Shown here: positions 7,018 to 8,465 of the stretch, piece by piece
Numbering within the stretch: the stretch's first letter is position 1
How the letters are laid out: the number at the start of each line of letters is the position of its first letter
Made by a program: the position numbers and the translations under genes
The notes under the pieces: generated by a model
What the model was told of the DNA's origin: nothing
Databases searched by the model: none
Seen by the model: only the letters and a program-made list of their open reading frames with translations
Source of the DNA: Gammaproteobacteria bacterium
GTDB lineage: Bacteria; Pseudomonadota; Gammaproteobacteria; JABABF01
Direction of reading: 5' to 3'
Length of the DNA stretch: 8,465 nucleotides
Assembly (NCBI GenBank): GCA_014238345.1
Contig: JABABF010000223.1
Coordinates: 1-8,465 of the forward strand

Positions 7018-7296
7018 CGTGTCCTCATTGCGCCGTATTATCACAAGACAAAGTGGGTGGGCAGGAAACCCCTAGGGATTGAGCGGATATCCGCATCTCT
7101 CCCTGTTGTATGGGTGTGGCCTGTCCGATCCCGGTATGTAAGATGCCTTATATGATGTGTATGCAATGCGCGCTTTTGCTAAGATTGATTGGAGTCGTAA
7201 GCCCGTATCAAAGAGACTACGGCACGCAAGTTCAGATGCCTGCTGGAGAGTCCGCATCTGGAAAGAAATGATTTCTGCTAATAAATCAGACTTTCC
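7018..7296. other. Gene-free gap between the hydrolase and its remnant
   Basis: I see no convincing gene in these 279 bases. Short open frames on both strands have no recognisable protein pattern. The sequence looks more AT-rich than the flanking genes. It contains a 12-base perfect palindrome (gcggatatccgc, 7083-7094), a 9-base direct repeat tccgcatct (7090-7098 and 7251-7259), and a small inverted repeat at 7233-7260. None of these amounts to a known element, a tRNA or a T-tailed terminator. It does not visibly match the missing N-terminal half of the hydrolase. Confidence 0.6.
7233..7260. repeat. Small inverted repeat, 7-base arms, downstream of the hydrolase stop
   Basis: CAGATGC at 7233-7239 and GCATCTG at 7254-7260 are perfect reverse complements around a 14-base loop. 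It begins 36 bases after the hydrolase stop codon. No T-run follows on the minus strand, so it is not a typical intrinsic terminator. It could be a weak mRNA-end hairpin or chance. Confidence 0.35.
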
Positions 7297-8085
7297 TTAG
7301 AAATCCGCGTCATCAGCACTGAAAAATTCGCGTAGCAGTGCGCGGTAGTCTGCCCTATCCCACAAGGTGTTGTGAGTAGCAGTAGCGAACACCTCAACGC
7401 GCCGCTGCGCTGGTGGGAAAGCCTGCGCCAGAGCCTCCGAGCGCTGACTAGGGATGGTCTCATCAAGGCCGGCAATGACGATTAAAGTCGGAGCACTGAT
7501 GCGCGGCACTAAAGACAAGCTGTCGTACGGATCCTTAAGCAACACCGACATGGGATAAAAAGGAAAACGCCCTTGCGCCACCCGCCGGATGCTATCGTAG
7601 GGCGTGACCAACGCCAATTTCTCTACCGGGCGTTCGGCGGCCACATGAGCAGCAATGCCACTGCCAAGGCTGAGCCCGATGACATCAATGTGGCGATGAT
7701 GCTCTCGCACTGCATCAAACAGTGCCAGAGCATCAGCAAATAGCGCTGCCTGAGTCGGCTGACCAGTGCTACGGCCATAGCTGCGGTAATCCGGTAAATA
7801 CGAGCTGTGATCAGGAAACTCGGCCGCAAAAAAAGCGCGGCTGTCGCTGGCCGAACTGGCATTGCCGCCGAAGTAGATCAAGGCGCGCTCACGACCTGCT
7901 CGCACAACATAGATGTGCAGTGTGGCACCGACCACTGGCAGGGTGATCGAATCGGCCCCGGCATCGGCAATTGCCTGGGTCGGGAAATAGAGCATCCGCC
8001 GCTGGTTGACATACAGCAACAGGCCGATGCCAAAGTAGACGATTAAAGCAGTAATAAAAGCGATTTTCACTGTCTGATGGCGCAT
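7297..8085 (-). CDS. Membrane-anchored alpha/beta hydrolase (ABHD12/13, Bem46-like)
   Basis: This 262-residue serine hydrolase carries an N-terminal membrane segment (about 7-26), followed by VNQRRMLYFPT, the linker typical of Bem46/ABHD13-like proteins. The catalytic domain probably faces the periplasm. Visible elements: the oxyanion-side YFGGNA (71-76), DYRSYGRSTGQP (99-110), the nucleophile elbow GLSLGSG (137-143) with Ser139, the acid loop AGLDETIP (205-212) with Asp208, and THNTLW (237-242) with His238. The triad is complete. The family comprises esterases, thioesterases and peptidases; the substrate is unknown. The ATG at 8085 has no strong ribosome site. It lies 101 bases after a metallo-beta-lactamase-fold gene on the same strand. 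A broken partial copy of this gene lies 279 bases downstream. Confidence 0.93.
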   Translation of the reverse strand: MRHQTVKIAFITALIVYFGIGLLLYVNQRRMLYFPTQAIADAGADSITLPVVGATLHIYVVRAGRERALIYFGGNASSASDSRAFFAAEFPDHSSYLPDYRSYGRSTGQPTQAALFADALALFDAVREHHRHIDVIGLSLGSGIAAHVAAERPVEKLALVTPYDSIRRVAQGRFPFYPMSVLLKDPYDSLSLVPRISAPTLIVIAGLDETIPSQRSEALAQAFPPAQRRVEVFATATHNTLWDRADYRALLREFFSADDADF

Positions 8086-8186
8086 GATGTCATGCTACCG
8101 AGCTAGGATGCCTACGCTACTGCTCAATCGGTGGGTCACTCACAGCTCAGCCACACTGATTTTCAGTCCCCTCCCCTGACAACGCT

Positions 8187-8465
8187 TTACTCCAGCAACT
8201 GCCACAGCTGCCCCCCGCTTTCCTGCGCACGCCCCTCGTTGTGCAATTTTATCAAGTGGGCGTGTAGCGATAGTTTGGCCATTGAATGCAGGCTGGAGTC
8301 GACATCGTTGTAAACCCGCAATACCAGTGCATCTAAATCCCCGCCAGAGCGCTTCAGCGCTGCCACTACTTTGCGCTCTCGAGCCAAGCGGTGCTCCAAT
8401 ATCCAGTCCACCACCTCAATGGGGTGTTCCATCAGTGCGCCGTGTCCTGGAGCCAACCAGCGTAG
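8187..8465 (-). CDS. Metallo-beta-lactamase-fold hydrolase, C-terminal fragment (cut by window edge)
   Basis: Only the last 92 residues are present; the gene continues beyond base 8465. The fragment starts LRWLAPGHGALMEHP. The APGHG segment is the usual last metal-ligand region of LACTB2-like metallo-beta-lactamase-fold hydrolases. It is followed by the winged-helix-like tail of that subfamily: EHRLARERKVVAALKRSGG, LDALVLRVYNDVDSSLHSMAKLSLHAHLIKLHNEGR. The TTG at 8454-8456 (minus strand) is not a real start, because it falls inside the conserved segment. Such proteins are hydrolases or nucleases. The metal-binding HxHxDH motif lies outside the window and cannot be checked here. Confidence 0.88.
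   Translation of the reverse strand, partial: LRWLAPGHGALMEHPIEVVDWILEHRLARERKVVAALKRSGGDLDALVLRVYNDVDSSLHSMAKLSLHAHLIKLHNEGRAQESGGQLWQLLE

Noticed and set aside
7083..7094. Palindrome gcggatatccgc as an operator
   Set aside because: It is perfect but stands alone, is far from any gene start on either strand, and matches no operator I can name.
7021..7155. tRNA or small protein gene in the gap
   Set aside because: No cloverleaf arms or T-loop consensus could be assembled, and the short frames have no recognisable protein features.
8086..8186. Promoter for the alpha/beta hydrolase using TTGTCA on the minus strand
   Set aside because: TTGTCA is a fair -35, but no acceptable -10 lies 15-18 bases downstream.

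Overview
The window looks like chromosomal DNA from a free-living gammaproteobacterium. It has moderately high GC by eye, several GTG starts and a ParE of the gammaproteobacterial type. I cannot place it to genus from sequence alone. There are two convergent blocks: a rightward pair at 13-2797 and a leftward series from 8465 down to 2859. I saw no tRNA, rRNA, CRISPR array, insertion sequence or phage gene.

Rightward block: two tightly linked genes, both with GTG starts and only 10 bases apart. They encode a MurL-type UDP-MurNAc-tripeptide-precursor glutamate epimerase and a MurD2-type ligase. In the established Xanthomonas pathway MurD2 joins L-glutamate to UDP-MurNAc-L-Ala and MurL then inverts that glutamate. 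This supplies D-Glu to peptidoglycan without the glutamate racemase MurI. The MurL copy carries an altered nucleotide-binding loop (GGGIGS where GGGKDS is expected), the most unusual protein-level feature here.

Leftward block, in transcription order: the C-terminal end of a metallo-beta-lactamase-fold hydrolase cut by the window edge (8187-8465); a membrane-anchored alpha/beta hydrolase (7297-8085); a 279-base gene-free gap; a decayed partial duplicate of that hydrolase (about 6868-7017); a SnoaL/NTF2-like protein (6278-6709); a luciferase-like flavin or F420 oxidoreductase (5306-6199); topoisomerase IV subunit B, parE (3322-5262); and a small exported protein of unknown function (2859-3302). 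parE and the exported protein are 19 bases apart and probably share a transcript. The oxidoreductase ends 43 bases before parE and may read into it.

The clearest structural event is the hydrolase remnant. It keeps the nucleophile elbow and the catalytic-histidine segment, has lost about 235 bases between them, and carries a 9-base tandem duplication and a frameshift. Part of it is open in frame with the SnoaL gene, so automatic gene calling could produce a false 224-residue fusion. I found no strong evidence for a wholly new multi-gene system; the best leads are the variant MurL and the duplication remnant.
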